From contig NZ_CP149803.1 of assembly GCF_037943105.1 (NCBI RefSeq), positions 1,054,001 through 1,118,000 of the forward strand: a stretch of 64,000 nucleotides of DNA, read 5' to 3'. Shown here one piece after another: positions 9,070 through 18,114 of the stretch. The DNA is from Pseudomonas sp. TMP9 (lineage in GTDB: Bacteria > Pseudomonadota > Gammaproteobacteria > Pseudomonadales > Pseudomonadaceae). The notes beneath the pieces are model-generated. The model had not been told where the DNA came from. It was given only the letters and a program-made list of their open reading frames with translations, and did not search any database. How positions within the stretch are numbered: position 1 is the stretch's first letter; each line of letters opens with the position of its first letter. A program made the translations under genes and the position numbers.

Positions 9070-10608
9070 TTAGTCTTTATCCGGTATGCCGTATTTGCGT
9101 AGGCGCATTGCAATGGCGCTGTGCGAGGTATGTAGGCGGGCAGCCAACTGCCGAGTTGAAGGGTGGCTGGGGTAGAGTTTTACCAATAAGGCTTTCTCAA
9201 ACTCGGCCACGGCGGCTTCCAAGCTGTTCACGTCGCCCCCGGGTTGCTGCGCGCCGACGGCGGTGCTGGCGATGTCCAGGTCATCCATATGCACCACATT
9301 GCTCTCGCAAATGGCGGCGGCGCGGAAAATCACGTTTTGCAGTTGGCGCACATTACCCGGCCAGCGGTTACTCAGTAGCGCCGGGAAGGTGTCTGGGGCG
9401 AGGCGGCAGGGCAGGCGCTGGATCTGCGCGCAGGCTTGCTGCATAAAGTGTCGCGCCAGCAGCAGGATGTCCTGATCACGTTCACGCAGTGGCGGTACTT
9501 GCACGTTGAGTACGTTTAAGCGGTAGAACAAATCCTCACGAAAAGCGCCCTCGTTGACCATTTTCTCTAAGTCGCGGTGGGTGGCGCTGAGGATGCGCAC
9601 ATTGACTTTCACTTCCTGTTCGCCGCCAACCCGGCGAAACGTGCCGTCGCTGAGAAAACGCAGCAGCTTGGCCTGCAGGTAAGGCGACATTTCACCGATC
9701 TCATCGAGAAACACCGTGCCTTGGTTAGCCAGTTCTAGCAGCCCTGGTTTGCCGCCGCGTTGAGCGCCGGTGAATGCGCCGGGGGCATAGCCAAATAGCT
9801 CACTTTCGGCAAGGTTTTCCGGTAATGCTGCGCAGTTCAACGCCAAAAACGATGCGTTGCTCCGTGTACTCATAGCGTGACAAGCGCGTGCCACCAACTC
9901 TTTGCCAGTGCCGGTTTCACCTTGAATCAGCAGCGGTGCATCCAGAGTGGCGACGCGCTGGGCCCGGGTTTTGAGGTGGCGGATCGGCGCAGAGTCACCC
10001 AACAGTGAGTCAAAACCCTCAGCGTGGTCATGGTGCAGCGCCGCTAGGCGTTCACCCATACGGCTCGGTGCATACAGGCTAAGCAGGCCGCCGGCCAAGC
10101 GCCGCGCACCACCGTCCACGCTTTCTGTGATGGGTTGTGCATCCAGTAGCAGGGCATGGTTTTTGAGGGTGATCTCGCGCATGGGCAGGCGAAAGCTTTG
10201 CGCCAGCAATTCCGACTCAAGCTGCGGGTCGGCAAACAATTCACCGATACTCAGCCCCTCTGGCGGCTGGCCGCACAGTTCAAGCAAAGCCGGGTTAGCC
10301 AGCAGCACGCGGCCTTGGCTGTCGACCGCTAATACGGGGTCGGTCATGGCGGCGAGCAGGGCGTCGAGCTGTAAATGACGGCGCTGGCCGGGGAGGATGT
10401 CGACAATGCTTACCGCCTGCACACCGCGCACCTTGAACAGCGCCTCGCGCAGCTCATCCAGCACGTCAGGGCTCAAGGTCGGCGCGTCGATGTAGACGTT
10501 GGGCGGCACCATCTCCACCGCATCCAGATTGAGATTGCGTCCACCGAGCAGGGCCAGCACTTCCTGGGTGATACCAACGCGGTCGATAAAGGTGACGTGA
10601 ATACGCAT
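9070..10608 (-). CDS. TyrR/GcsR-type sigma-54-dependent activator (ACT-PAS-AAA+-HTH)
   Basis: Protein of 512 aa. Domains in order: N-terminal ACT domain (1-75, amino-acid sensing), PAS domain (about 80-180), sigma-54 AAA+ domain (about 200-430) with Walker A GETGTGKE (230-237), GAFTGA loop (277-282) and Walker B VFLDEIGE (299-306), and a TyrR-type HTH at the C-terminus (STRQLAARLHTSHSAIAMRL). The intact GAFTGA loop shows it should activate sigma-54 promoters, unlike PhhR/TyrR proteins in which the loop is altered. The N-terminus resembles GcsR, the glycine-responsive activator of a gcv cluster in P. aeruginosa, but no gcv gene is adjacent, so I give no symbol. No clear Shine-Dalgarno precedes the ATG. 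Confidence 0.88.
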   Translation of the reverse strand: MRIHVTFIDRVGITQEVLALLGGRNLNLDAVEMVPPNVYIDAPTLSPDVLDELREALFKVRGVQAVSIVDILPGQRRHLQLDALLAAMTDPVLAVDSQGRVLLANPALLELCGQPPEGLSIGELFADPQLESELLAQSFRLPMREITLKNHALLLDAQPITESVDGGARRLAGGLLSLYAPSRMGERLAALHHDHAEGFDSLLGDSAPIRHLKTRAQRVATLDAPLLIQGETGTGKELVARACHAMSTRSNASFLALNCAALPENLAESELFGYAPGAFTGAQRGGKPGLLELANQGTVFLDEIGEMSPYLQAKLLRFLSDGTFRRVGGEQEVKVNVRILSATHRDLEKMVNEGAFREDLFYRLNVLNVQVPPLRERDQDILLLARHFMQQACAQIQRLPCRLAPDTFPALLSNRWPGNVRQLQNVIFRAAAICESNVVHMDDLDIASTAVGAQQPGGDVNSLEAAVAEFEKALLVKLYPSHPSTRQLAARLHTSHSAIAMRLRKYGIPDKD

Positions 10609-10682
10609 GGAGGCGGGCGACCGGCTGGCTTACGGGTGCGCCATTATGCCCGGTCTATCGGGCTTAGTTAACCGAGCGCGGT

Positions 10683-10982
10683 TTAGCCGCAACTTAGGCG
10701 CACGATGGTTTCGCTTTCATCAATATAAATATTCAGCCGTTGCAGGTCGTAATCCAAGGTGGCGGCGTCGCCTGGGGCAAGTACGCGTAAGGTTTGGGCC
10801 TTGGCTTGTCGCAGCGTTTGCTCGATACGTTTCGCGCTGGCGCTCTGCCCGAGTGCACCCTGCACATTGTCGATGTTGCAGTGGTCGCTGAGTGCAGCGC
10901 CGTGATGCGCTGTCGGTAATGCGCTGCAGCCGGCCAACAGAGCGAGCAGGCTGAGGGCAAAAAATGAGTGGCGAAGAGCCAT
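10683..10982 (-). CDS. I78-family-like peptidase inhibitor lipoprotein
   Basis: Small protein of 99 aa with a lipoprotein signal (LLALLAGCSAL; lipidated Cys at residue 19). The mature part (about 80 aa) carries the pattern of the I78 inhibitor family: CNIDNVQGALGQSAS near the start, then LRVLAPGDAATLDYDLQRLNIYID. I78 proteins inhibit serine peptidases; in bacteria they are envelope-located and may protect against host or self proteases. It lies 74 bases from the sigma-54 regulator on the same strand and may be its own unit. The family call rests on motif memory only. Confidence 0.75.
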   Translation of the reverse strand: MALRHSFFALSLLALLAGCSALPTAHHGAALSDHCNIDNVQGALGQSASAKRIEQTLRQAKAQTLRVLAPGDAATLDYDLQRLNIYIDESETIVRLSCG

Positions 10983-11143
10983 GAGCTATTTCCTTGTTTG
11001 GGTAAAACCGACCGCAGCCTAGCAGTCCAGTCGGCTGCAGCTCAACGCCGTGGCTGACAAATACGTTCAGTTTGGGCGTCAGTATTTCCGCAAGCCTTGG
11101 CAAGTTCCTTACAATTGCGCTTTCCCCCAGAGAAGGCAGTCCT

Positions 11144-12073
11144 GTGCAAGCGGTGATCTCGATTCAACAATTGAGCAAGACCTACGCCAGCGGCCATCCG
11201 GCGCTGCAAAATATCAATCTGGATATTCGCCAAGGCGAGATTTTCGCCTTGCTCGGGCCTAATGGCGCGGGCAAGACCACCTTGATCAGCATCATTTGCG
11301 GCATCGTTAATCCGGGCGGCGGGCGGGTGCTGGTAAGCGGCCACGACATCATCAAAGATTACCGCGCCGCCCGCTCGCAAATTGGCCTGGTGCCGCAGGA
11401 GCTGGTCAGCGATGTGTTTGAAACCGTCTGGGCCACGGTGAAATTCAGCCGCGGCCTGTTCGGCAAAAAGCCCAACCCTGCCTACCTGGAGCAGCTGCTC
11501 AAGGATTTGTCGTTGTGGGACAAACGAGACGCGAAGATTTTCGAGCTGTCCGGTGGCATGAAGCGCCGGGTGATGATCGCCAAAGCGCTGAGCCATGAGC
11601 CACAGATTCTGTTTCTCGATGAGCCCACCGCTGGCGTTGATGTGGAGCTGCGCCGCGACATGTGGAACATGGTGCGTGGCCTGCGCGCGCGTGGGGTGAC
11701 CATCATCCTCACCACGCACTACATCGAAGAAGCCGAAGAAATGGCCGACCGCATCGGCGTGATCAGCAAAGGCCAGATCATCCTGGTGGAAGACAAGCAG
11801 GCGCTGATGCACAAGCTCGGTAAAAAACAGCTGACACTGCACCTGCAGCAGCCGCTGGCGAGCATCCCCGCCGAACTGGCGCGCTATGCCCTAGAGCTGG
11901 CAGGTGATGGCCACGCTTTGGTCTTCACCTTTGATGCACAGAGCGAGCACACGGGCATTGCCGAGTTGCTCAAAGACCTTGCCCAGCATGGCATTGACTT
12001 CAAAGACCTGCAGTCCAGCCAGAGTTCGCTGGAAGATATTTTCGTCAACCTCGTACAGGAGTCGCGTCGATGA
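11144..12073 (+). CDS. yadG: ABC transporter ATP-binding protein (YadG-like)
   Basis: Protein of 309 aa from a GTG at 11144, which follows AGAAGG; an earlier in-frame ATG at 11072 adds residues that do not resemble the family. Walker A is GPNGAGKTT, the signature is LSGGMKRR, and Walker B is [12 protein letters not shown] followed by an H-loop (TTHY). The C-terminal ~80 residues are the usual regulatory extension of drug/polysaccharide exporter ATPases. Its stop overlaps the permease start by 4 bases, so the two form one exporter. Substrate unknown; YadGH-type transporters are widespread and uncharacterised. Confidence 0.9.
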   Translation: MQAVISIQQLSKTYASGHPALQNINLDIRQGEIFALLGPNGAGKTTLISIICGIVNPGGGRVLVSGHDIIKDYRAARSQIGLVPQELVSDVFETVWATVKFSRGLFGKKPNPAYLEQLLKDLSLWDKRDAKIFELSGGMKRRVMIAKALSHEPQILFLDEPTAGVDVELRRDMWNMVRGLRARGVTIILTTHYIEEAEEMADRIGVISKGQIILVEDKQALMHKLGKKQLTLHLQQPLASIPAELARYALELAGDGHALVFTFDAQSEHTGIAELLKDLAQHGIDFKDLQSSQSSLEDIFVNLVQESRR

Positions 12074-12831
12074 ATTTCTATGCAATCCGCGCCATTTACT
12101 TGTTCGAACTGGCGCGCACCTGGCGCACTCTGCTGCAAAGTATCGCCACCCCGGTGATCAGCACCTCGCTGTATTTCGTGGTGTTCGGCTCGGCCATCGG
12201 TTCGAGCATGACCCAGGTGCAGGGCGTCAGCTACGGTGCGTTTATCGTACCGGGGCTGATCATGCTGGCGCTGCTGACTGAGAGCATCTCCAATGCCTCG
12301 TTCGGCATCTACATGCCCAAGTACTCGGGGAGTATTTACGAGCTGCTGTCGGCCCCGGTGTCTTATCTGGAAATCCTTATTGGCTACGTCGGCGCGGCGG
12401 CCACTAAGTCGATCATTCTCGGTTTGGTAATTCTACTTACCGCCCGCTTGTTTGTTGATTTCGAGATTCTATACCCGGTATGGATGCTGGCGTTTCTGGT
12501 GCTCACCGCGCTGACCTTCAGCTTGTTCGGTTTCATCATCGGGGTGTGGGCCGATGGTTGGGAGAAGCTACAAGTTGTGCCGGCGTTGATTGTCACGCCG
12601 CTGACCTTTCTCGGCGGGGCGTTCTACTCCATCAGCATGCTACCGCCCGCCTGGCAGACGGTGACCCTGTTTAACCCGGTGGTGTACTTGATCAGCGCTT
12701 TTCGTTGGAGCTTTTACGGCGTATCTGATGTCAACGTTGGCTTGAGCCTGGTGATGATTCTCGGCTTTCTGCTGCTGTGCATCTTGGCGGTAGGCCTGAT
12801 CTTCAAAACCGGTTATCGGCTTAAAAGTTAG
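12070..12831 (+). CDS. yadH: ABC-2 type transporter permease (YadH-like)
   Basis: Protein of 253 aa with about six hydrophobic segments, in the ABC-2 permease family. Typical marks are the [14 protein letters not shown] segment, the [17 protein letters not shown] loop thought to contact the ATPase, and a late [17 protein letters not shown] stretch. It is translationally coupled to the upstream ATPase gene and forms an inner-membrane half-transporter that should dimerise. Substrate not predictable from sequence. Confidence 0.9.
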   Translation: MNFYAIRAIYLFELARTWRTLLQSIATPVISTSLYFVVFGSAIGSSMTQVQGVSYGAFIVPGLIMLALLTESISNASFGIYMPKYSGSIYELLSAPVSYLEILIGYVGAAATKSIILGLVILLTARLFVDFEILYPVWMLAFLVLTALTFSLFGFIIGVWADGWEKLQVVPALIVTPLTFLGGAFYSISMLPPAWQTVTLFNPVVYLISAFRWSFYGVSDVNVGLSLVMILGFLLLCILAVGLIFKTGYRLKS

Positions 12832-13072
12832 CCGGCTAACGAGCTGCTTTTTCGGGTGTAAACGCCTGAGTTGAAAAGAATTGTCTGATATCAAACGCAG
12901 CGCTGTAACGTACAGGGCACAAGGGTTACAGGGTGTTAAGGCGCGTTGCAGCGCACGTTTGTGGCTAAGACCAACGTCTTAGGGCTTGCCTAAAGGGGGG
13001 CTCAATGGCGTAGGCTGGAGTTGTTGCCTTGGGAGGCAACGCATTCGCGAACAGTTGAAGAAGGAAAGCTTT

Positions 13073-13489
13073 ATGCAAATCCAAGTTCACAGCGATAACC
13101 ACATCGAAGGCAGCGCCCGGTTGGTTGAGTGGGTAAGCGACAGCGTAGCGAGCAAGCTTGCGCGTTTCGATGATGAATTAACTCGTATTGTTGTCCACTT
13201 GCACGATGACAACGGTGCCAAAGCTGGTGCGCAAGACAAGCGCTGCCAGATCGAAGCACGGCCAAAAGGCCTGCAACCGCTCTCTGTTACCCACAAGTCT
13301 GAAACGCTAGAACAGGCCATCGACGGTGCCATCGAGAAGATGCACCACGCGCTTGATCACCAATTCGGCAAGATGCGCAGCAAGCGCGCCACGCCGTTAC
13401 AGGCCGATGAAACCGGTGATATTCCCGCTCGTGATGCACTGCTGGAAGAGGACTTCCTCGCTGAGGAGCGGCTCCGCGCTCTAACCTAA
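13073..13489 (+). CDS. HPF/RaiA-like ribosome-associated protein
   Basis: Protein of 138 aa starting MQIQVHSDNHIEG; the start is set by AAGAAGGAAAG just upstream, while a longer in-frame version from 12986 runs through a non-conserved leader. The beta-alpha-beta-beta-beta-alpha pattern of the ribosome hibernation factor superfamily is visible in the first 100 residues (SVASKLARFDDELTRIVVHL, then CQIEARPKGLQPLSV). The remaining tail is acidic (LLEEDFLAEERL) rather than the long dimerisation domain. It probably binds the small ribosomal subunit under stress. It stands alone, with its own terminator directly downstream. Confidence 0.82.
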   Translation: MQIQVHSDNHIEGSARLVEWVSDSVASKLARFDDELTRIVVHLHDDNGAKAGAQDKRCQIEARPKGLQPLSVTHKSETLEQAIDGAIEKMHHALDHQFGKMRSKRATPLQADETGDIPARDALLEEDFLAEERLRALT

Positions 13490-13535
13490 CGCTCACAGGC
13501 AGGCGCTAATTGCGCTGCCATAACCTTTTACCCAT

Positions 13536-13571
13536 GCGCCTCCGCAGCCTTCTGCGGAGGCGCTGTCGTTT
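13536..13571 (+). terminator. Rho-independent terminator of the HPF-like gene
   Basis: A perfect 12-bp stem (13536-13547 with 13552-13563, loop CCTT) is followed by TGTCGTTTT. It sits 47 bases after the stop codon. Confidence 0.8.
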
Positions 13572-13771
13572 TAGCACGCTATTGGCAATCGGCCGTTGCA
13601 TATGGCGCCAGCATCACGGTAGGCAGGCCGTGAGCGATGGCCAATGTGGCAGCTAGTGCGGCATCACTGTCGTGGTATTCACGGGGCTGGTGTAAGCCTG
13701 CGAGGTGCGCCACCGTCACCGTACAACCTTTGTAAACACGCCGTATCGGCATTGTCAGGGCGAGGGATTTT

Positions 13772-14623
13772 ATGGGCACAAGGTTACTCAGTCGGGCGTT
13801 AGCTGCCCTGGTAGTGGGGCTGTTGAGCGTGACCGGCACGCAGGCTGCTGATGAGCAACAGCTGGTTAAGTTGATCAACGACTACCGCAGCCACGTGCAG
13901 CGCTGCGGCGTGCAGGCTTCTGCTGAGTTACCGCCCTTAACGGCCGATCCGCGTTTGCGTCAGCCAGTTGGTCGCGCCGGTGATTTACAGCAGGCGATGA
14001 GTGCAGCGGGTTACCCCATGGTCAACGTGCAGGCCATCAGCCTGTCTGGCCCGCGCGATGCGTCGGCAGCGCTAAAGGTATTGCAAGAAAGCTTCTGCGC
14101 GATCGTACTGGACCCGCAGTTTGTCGATATTGGCGTTAACCAGCAGGGTCGCGACTGGCGCATCCTGCTGGCCCGACCGCTCATGACTTCACGTTTGGGC
14201 GATTGGCAGGCAGAAGGGCAGAAGCTGCTGACATTGACCAATGCTGCACGCAGTCAGGCGCGTCAATGCGGCGGCCGTTCGTTCGCTGCCACCGGCGCGT
14301 TGCTGTGGAATGCCACGCTGGGCAGTACCGCCGAAGCCCACAGCCGCGCCATGGCCAATGGCAACTTCTTCGACCACCAAGACCCCGACGGCCGAACTCC
14401 GGGCGACCGCGCTGAACTTGCTGGCTACAGCGGCCAGCGCGTCGGTGAGAACATCGCCGCCGGACTGGACACCGCGAATAAAGTGGTCGACGGCTGGCTG
14501 GCCAGCCCCGGCCATTGCGCCAACCTGATGAACCCGCAGTTCAGCGAGCTGGGCGCGGGCTACGCCAACGACCCGCGAAGCGATGCCGGGATTTACTGGA
14601 CGGCCATGTTTGGCGCGCCTTAG
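13772..14623 (+). CDS. Secreted CAP-domain (SCP/PR-1) protein
   Basis: Protein of 283 aa with a Sec signal peptide (hydrophobic core AALVVGLLSVTG, cleavage near TQAADE). The N-terminal half is unassigned; it has a repeated theme (LVKLINDYRSHVQRCG) resembling the start of a CAP domain. The C-terminal half (about 145-283) is a bacterial CAP domain with NFFDHQDPDGRTPGDRAELAG, GENIAAG and WLASPGHCANLMNPQFSELG. CAP proteins are extracytoplasmic; bacterial ones have roles in lipid binding, adhesion or wall contact but no general enzyme activity. The N-terminal half may be a degenerate second CAP unit. Single-gene unit. Confidence 0.85.
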   Translation: MGTRLLSRALAALVVGLLSVTGTQAADEQQLVKLINDYRSHVQRCGVQASAELPPLTADPRLRQPVGRAGDLQQAMSAAGYPMVNVQAISLSGPRDASAALKVLQESFCAIVLDPQFVDIGVNQQGRDWRILLARPLMTSRLGDWQAEGQKLLTLTNAARSQARQCGGRSFAATGALLWNATLGSTAEAHSRAMANGNFFDHQDPDGRTPGDRAELAGYSGQRVGENIAAGLDTANKVVDGWLASPGHCANLMNPQFSELGAGYANDPRSDAGIYWTAMFGAP

Positions 14624-14756
14624 TCAGTCGTGCGAGCGGCGCACCGGCTCGCACGGCCTTGCCGGCTGTATAAGGCAGCATTCACGTCACGCTCAGTCTT
14701 GAACGCGGGTGGGTGTCGGTACATGCTGAGTTTCACCCAGCGCTAGAGGCTTATTT

Positions 14757-15677
14757 ATGCACGTCCTTCGCACCCCAGACAGCCGCTTTGCCAACCTGCC
14801 AGGCTACGCCTTCGCCCCCCATTACCTGATTGTCGATGACGACGAAGGTGGCCAGTTGCGCGTGCATTATCTGGATGAAGGCCCTGCCGATGCGCCGCCG
14901 GTGTTGCTCCTGCATGGCGAGCCGTCGTGGAGTTACCTGTACCGCAAGATGATCCCTATTCTGGTCGCCGCCGGTCACCGGGTCATCGCCCCTGATCTTG
15001 TTGGCTTCGGCCGCTCCGACAAGCCGAGCAAGCGCAGCGACTACACCTACCAACGCCATGTTGACTGGATGCAGGCCGTGCTTGAGCAGCTTAACTTGCA
15101 GCACATCACCCTGGTGTGCCAAGACTGGGGCGGTTTGATTGGCCTGCGCTTGGTGGCGGAAAACCCACAGCGCTTTGCCCGCGTAGTTGCCGCCAACACC
15201 ATGTTGCCCACCGGCGATCACAACCCCGGTGACGCCTTCAAAAGCTGGCAGGACTACTCACAGAAGGTCCCCGAGTTTCCGGCGGGCGCCATCATCAGCC
15301 GCGCCACCACCACTGAGCTTTCGCAAGCAGTGATCGACGCCTACGACGCGCCCTATCCGGATGAGTCCTACAAAGAAGGCGCCCGACAATTCCCCCTGCT
15401 GGTGCCGATCACCCCTACAGACCCCGCCTCCGATAAAAATCGCGCCGCTTGGGCGGTGTTGATGAAGTGGGATAAGCCATTTCTCACCGCCTTCAGCGAC
15501 GCTGACCCGATCACGGCCGGGGGCGACAAGGTTATGCAGAAGCTGATCCCCGGCACCCAAGGCCAGGCTCACACCACCATCGTCAATGGCGGCCACTTCT
15601 TACAAGAAGACCAGGGCGAGGCATTGGCAGCGGTAGTGAACACGTTTATTGCCGCCAATCCATTAGCAGTAGGCTGA
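14757..15677 (+). CDS. dhmA: Haloalkane dehalogenase (alpha/beta-hydrolase, HLD-I type)
   Basis: Protein of 306 aa with an alpha/beta-hydrolase fold. The family hallmarks are complete: oxyanion/halide motif HGEPSW (53-58), nucleophile D123 with halide-stabilising W124 in CQDWGG, a late Asp in AFSDADPITAGGD, and the catalytic H280 in NGGHFLQED. Positions match DhlA numbering (D124, W125, D260, H289) closely. It would hydrolyse haloalkanes to alcohol plus halide; natural substrates of most members are unknown. No signal peptide; cytoplasmic. It stands alone, with no dehydrogenases or haloacid dehalogenase nearby, so it is not part of a visible catabolic operon. The symbol is the subfamily name and is tentative. 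Confidence 0.85.
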   Translation: MHVLRTPDSRFANLPGYAFAPHYLIVDDDEGGQLRVHYLDEGPADAPPVLLLHGEPSWSYLYRKMIPILVAAGHRVIAPDLVGFGRSDKPSKRSDYTYQRHVDWMQAVLEQLNLQHITLVCQDWGGLIGLRLVAENPQRFARVVAANTMLPTGDHNPGDAFKSWQDYSQKVPEFPAGAIISRATTTELSQAVIDAYDAPYPDESYKEGARQFPLLVPITPTDPASDKNRAAWAVLMKWDKPFLTAFSDADPITAGGDKVMQKLIPGTQGQAHTTIVNGGHFLQEDQGEALAAVVNTFIAANPLAVG

Positions 15678-15839
15678 TGGCGCAGGGGTTTTTGAGGGGA
15701 GTAGAGCAGATAACCCGGTGTAGTTGGGCTATCTGCATGTAGCAGAGGACGCTAGCGGCAACCGTTGACTTGCCTTACACCACCCTCGGCATTGAGGGAG
15801 GCGAGCTTGAGTCGTTGCGCTTTATGTTCGTCTGGCAGG

Positions 15840-16283
15840 TTAGCGCGCAAGCTCGGTGCTCATTACGCCCTTCTTACCTTCTGCTTCGGATACTTCCTGC
15901 AGCTTTGCTCCGCCTACGAAGACGCCCATCTTGATCGACTGACGTACAAAATGGTTTTTACCCGCTACAGCATTTAGGTTGATGGTGTTGTCACTGAACT
16001 CGGACTCGGTGGCCAAAACGAGTGGGCCTGGGCTTACTACACGATAGAAGTAGGTGTTCATGGCAGTTTCACCGACTACTTCGTTATTGATTTTGACTGT
16101 TTTCTTCACGGCTGTACCCAGCATCGAGTCGCGGAAGATATACAGCCCGGCCTGGTTCTCAGGTGGTGCTGGGAAAGCCTTTAGAGCCTGGTCTTTCTGC
16201 GCTGATTCCATCGGCACAGATGCGCAGCCAGACAGCAGTGCGATACCGAGAACTGCTGCACACATCTTTATTTTTTTATACAT
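15840..16283 (-). CDS. DUF2846-like lipoprotein
   Basis: Protein of 147 aa starting MYKKIKMCAAVLGIALLSGCAS, a clear lipoprotein signal (LSGC); the upstream in-frame ATG at 16346 would bury this signal, so I reject it. The mature part resembles the DUF2846 family (AGLYIFRDSMLGTAVKKTVKIN, then a FYRVVSPGPLVLATE strand). Function unknown; the family is predicted to be envelope-attached with a small beta domain. Single gene between a haloalkane dehalogenase and a GNAT gene. Confidence 0.8.
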   Translation of the reverse strand: MYKKIKMCAAVLGIALLSGCASVPMESAQKDQALKAFPAPPENQAGLYIFRDSMLGTAVKKTVKINNEVVGETAMNTYFYRVVSPGPLVLATESEFSDNTINLNAVAGKNHFVRQSIKMGVFVGGAKLQEVSEAEGKKGVMSTELAR

Positions 16284-16449
16284 GGGGTACTCGTTCCTGA
16301 GTAGAGAGTTGGGCCGGCGCAGTGACAGTTTGCCGGCGGCCGACACTCTATCGGGAACTATTCACAAATCAAGTTGTTGCCACAGGAAAATCGGTGGTTG
16401 TGGCAGGTTAGTTAACCCAATCCAGTTATTAATCCACTGCCCAGTGGGC

Positions 16450-17145
16450 TCAGTGCACGGAGCCTGAGGCGCGGCGTTCGTGTACCAGCGTCAGTGCGCG
16501 CTGGGTCATCTGGTCGAGCAGGCGGTCGCGCTGTTTTTCCGCGTCGCTCATGGCCTTTTTACCGTGCTGCTTGAGCAGGTAGGTGTGGATCTGCTGGACT
16601 TCCTTGGACTGGAAGATGGGCCTCAGGTCCTGCACAGCAAACAGCCCATCCGAGCTGTGATCACGGGTATTCATCAGCACCTGCGGCCCCTGCGCCGCCA
16701 GCACGCGAAAACCCATGGCCTCGAAGGTCGGTACTTTGCTGGCCACACAGGCCAATTCGGCATGCGGGTGGCGCGTGACTATGTGCTGCAGCATGGCCCG
16801 AGCAATCCCGTGTCTACGCTGGCTGGCCTGCACGGCCATATAGGCCAGGGTGCAGGCCTCGGGGTCATCCTTGGCCGGCAGGTACAGGGCAAAGCCCAGC
16901 ACCTGTGACGGGTCGAGATCATCCAGCGCCAGCACCAACTGCGCGCGGCTGTCCAAAGCACTGTTCATGGCCTGTAAATACAGATGCATTTCGTAGCCGA
17001 TTACGTATTGGTACAGCTGATACAGCGGATTGCTGGGTGTCAGTGACACCGGGCTGATGTCACTGAGGTAGTCCACCACCATCTGCAGCACCTGGCTTTT
17101 CAGCGACTCGGGTGGCGGGGTGTCCAGGTGTACGAGGGTGAACAT
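16450..17145 (-). CDS. GNAT family N-acetyltransferase
   Basis: Protein of 231 aa. The GNAT core is in the middle: beta strand TLAYMAVQASQRRHGIARAML, containing the Q/RxxGxA acetyl-CoA loop (RRHGIA), followed by a conserved FEAMGFRVL. The C-terminal ~70 residues are highly charged (KQHGKKAMSDAEKQRDRLLDQM) and outside the normal fold. The acceptor substrate cannot be predicted. GGAG precedes the ATG. Monocistronic. Confidence 0.8.
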   Translation of the reverse strand: MFTLVHLDTPPPESLKSQVLQMVVDYLSDISPVSLTPSNPLYQLYQYVIGYEMHLYLQAMNSALDSRAQLVLALDDLDPSQVLGFALYLPAKDDPEACTLAYMAVQASQRRHGIARAMLQHIVTRHPHAELACVASKVPTFEAMGFRVLAAQGPQVLMNTRDHSSDGLFAVQDLRPIFQSKEVQQIHTYLLKQHGKKAMSDAEKQRDRLLDQMTQRALTLVHERRASGSVH

Positions 17146-17329
17146 CAGTCGGGCTCCGGGGCGTTAGCGGTGGAGGCATTGTAACGCCCTCGGCACGAAC
17201 CCGTTGCAACGCGACGCTGACAACGCGCTGTGCAATCTACGCGCCTCGGCGCAACGGTAGCCTCCCTGGGGGCAGGCTTCCTATATGATGCGCCACCCGC
17301 AAAAACCGCCCCTTAATCATCAGGTCACT

Positions 17330-18076
17330 ATGCCCGTTAATGCCCTCTATACTGACCTGTCTGATTATTACGACCTGATGTGCGCCGATATCGACTACCA
17401 GGCGCAAAGCCACTGCATCCATCGGCTGCAGCGGTTGTTTGGCAACGCCGGCAGTCGCCACCTGGATTTGGCCTGCGGGACGGGGCCGCATGTGCGCTAT
17501 TTTCTCGATGCGGGCTACACCAGCAGCGGCCTGGATATCAACCAGCCGATGTTGGACAAGGCCGCCATCCGCTGCCCGCAGGCGCACTTCTCGGTGCAGG
17601 ATATGTGCGCTTTCAGCATGAGCGAGCCGCAGGACCTGATCACCTGCTTTCTCTATTCCATCCACTACAGCGCTGGCATTGAGCGGCTAAAAGCCTGCAT
17701 CGCCAGTGTGCATGCGGCGCTCGCCGCCAATGGCTTGTTCTGCTTTAACGTGGTTGATAAGGGCAAGATCGATAACAGCCTGTTTACCGCACACAACGCC
17801 GAGCATGACCACAGCCAGTTCATCTTTAGCTCTGGCTGGCATTACCCGGGTGAGGGTGAGCAGCAGTTATTGAAGCTGCGGATTGAGAAGGTGACAGCCG
17901 GGCAAACCGAGGTGTGGCACGACGAACACCCGATGGTTGCGCTGAGTTTCGTTGAGTTGCAGGCGCTGCTACAGCCGTACTTTGAGGTGCATGTACTGGC
18001 GCATGATTACCAGAAGCTCATCCCGTGGGACGGGGCGTCTGGGAATGCCTTGTTTGCCTGCGTAAAAATCGGCTGA
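17330..18076 (+). CDS. Class I SAM-dependent methyltransferase
   Basis: Protein of 248 aa starting MPVNALYTDLSDYYDLM; the longer frame from 17285 has no family-like residues, so I take 17330. Motif I is HLDLACGTGPHVRYFLDAG, followed by the acidic strand end GLDINQPML and a motif with SVQDMCAF. This is a Methyltransf_25-like protein. The C-terminal half is an unassigned beta-rich cap. Substrate unknown; single gene convergent with the secreted protein at 18115. Confidence 0.85.
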   Translation: MPVNALYTDLSDYYDLMCADIDYQAQSHCIHRLQRLFGNAGSRHLDLACGTGPHVRYFLDAGYTSSGLDINQPMLDKAAIRCPQAHFSVQDMCAFSMSEPQDLITCFLYSIHYSAGIERLKACIASVHAALAANGLFCFNVVDKGKIDNSLFTAHNAEHDHSQFIFSSGWHYPGEGEQQLLKLRIEKVTAGQTEVWHDEHPMVALSFVELQALLQPYFEVHVLAHDYQKLIPWDGASGNALFACVKIG

Positions 18077-18114
18077 TCATCCCCACGTATGGCGCGGAGA
18101 CGAGCGGGCCAAGG

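Noticed and set aside
8904..9113. 69-aa frame with a hydrophobic stretch at the end of the sigma-54 regulator gene
   Set aside because: Overlaps the regulator by 44 bases, has no ribosome binding site, and the hydrophobic part could arise by chance.
14630..14654. Inverted repeat after the CAP gene as a terminator
   Set aside because: The stem (GTGCGAGC/GCTCGCAC) is good but no T-run follows; kept only as an inverted repeat.
15258..15596. 112-aa frame on the - strand inside the dehalogenase gene
   Set aside because: Shadow of an enzyme with a complete catalytic set.
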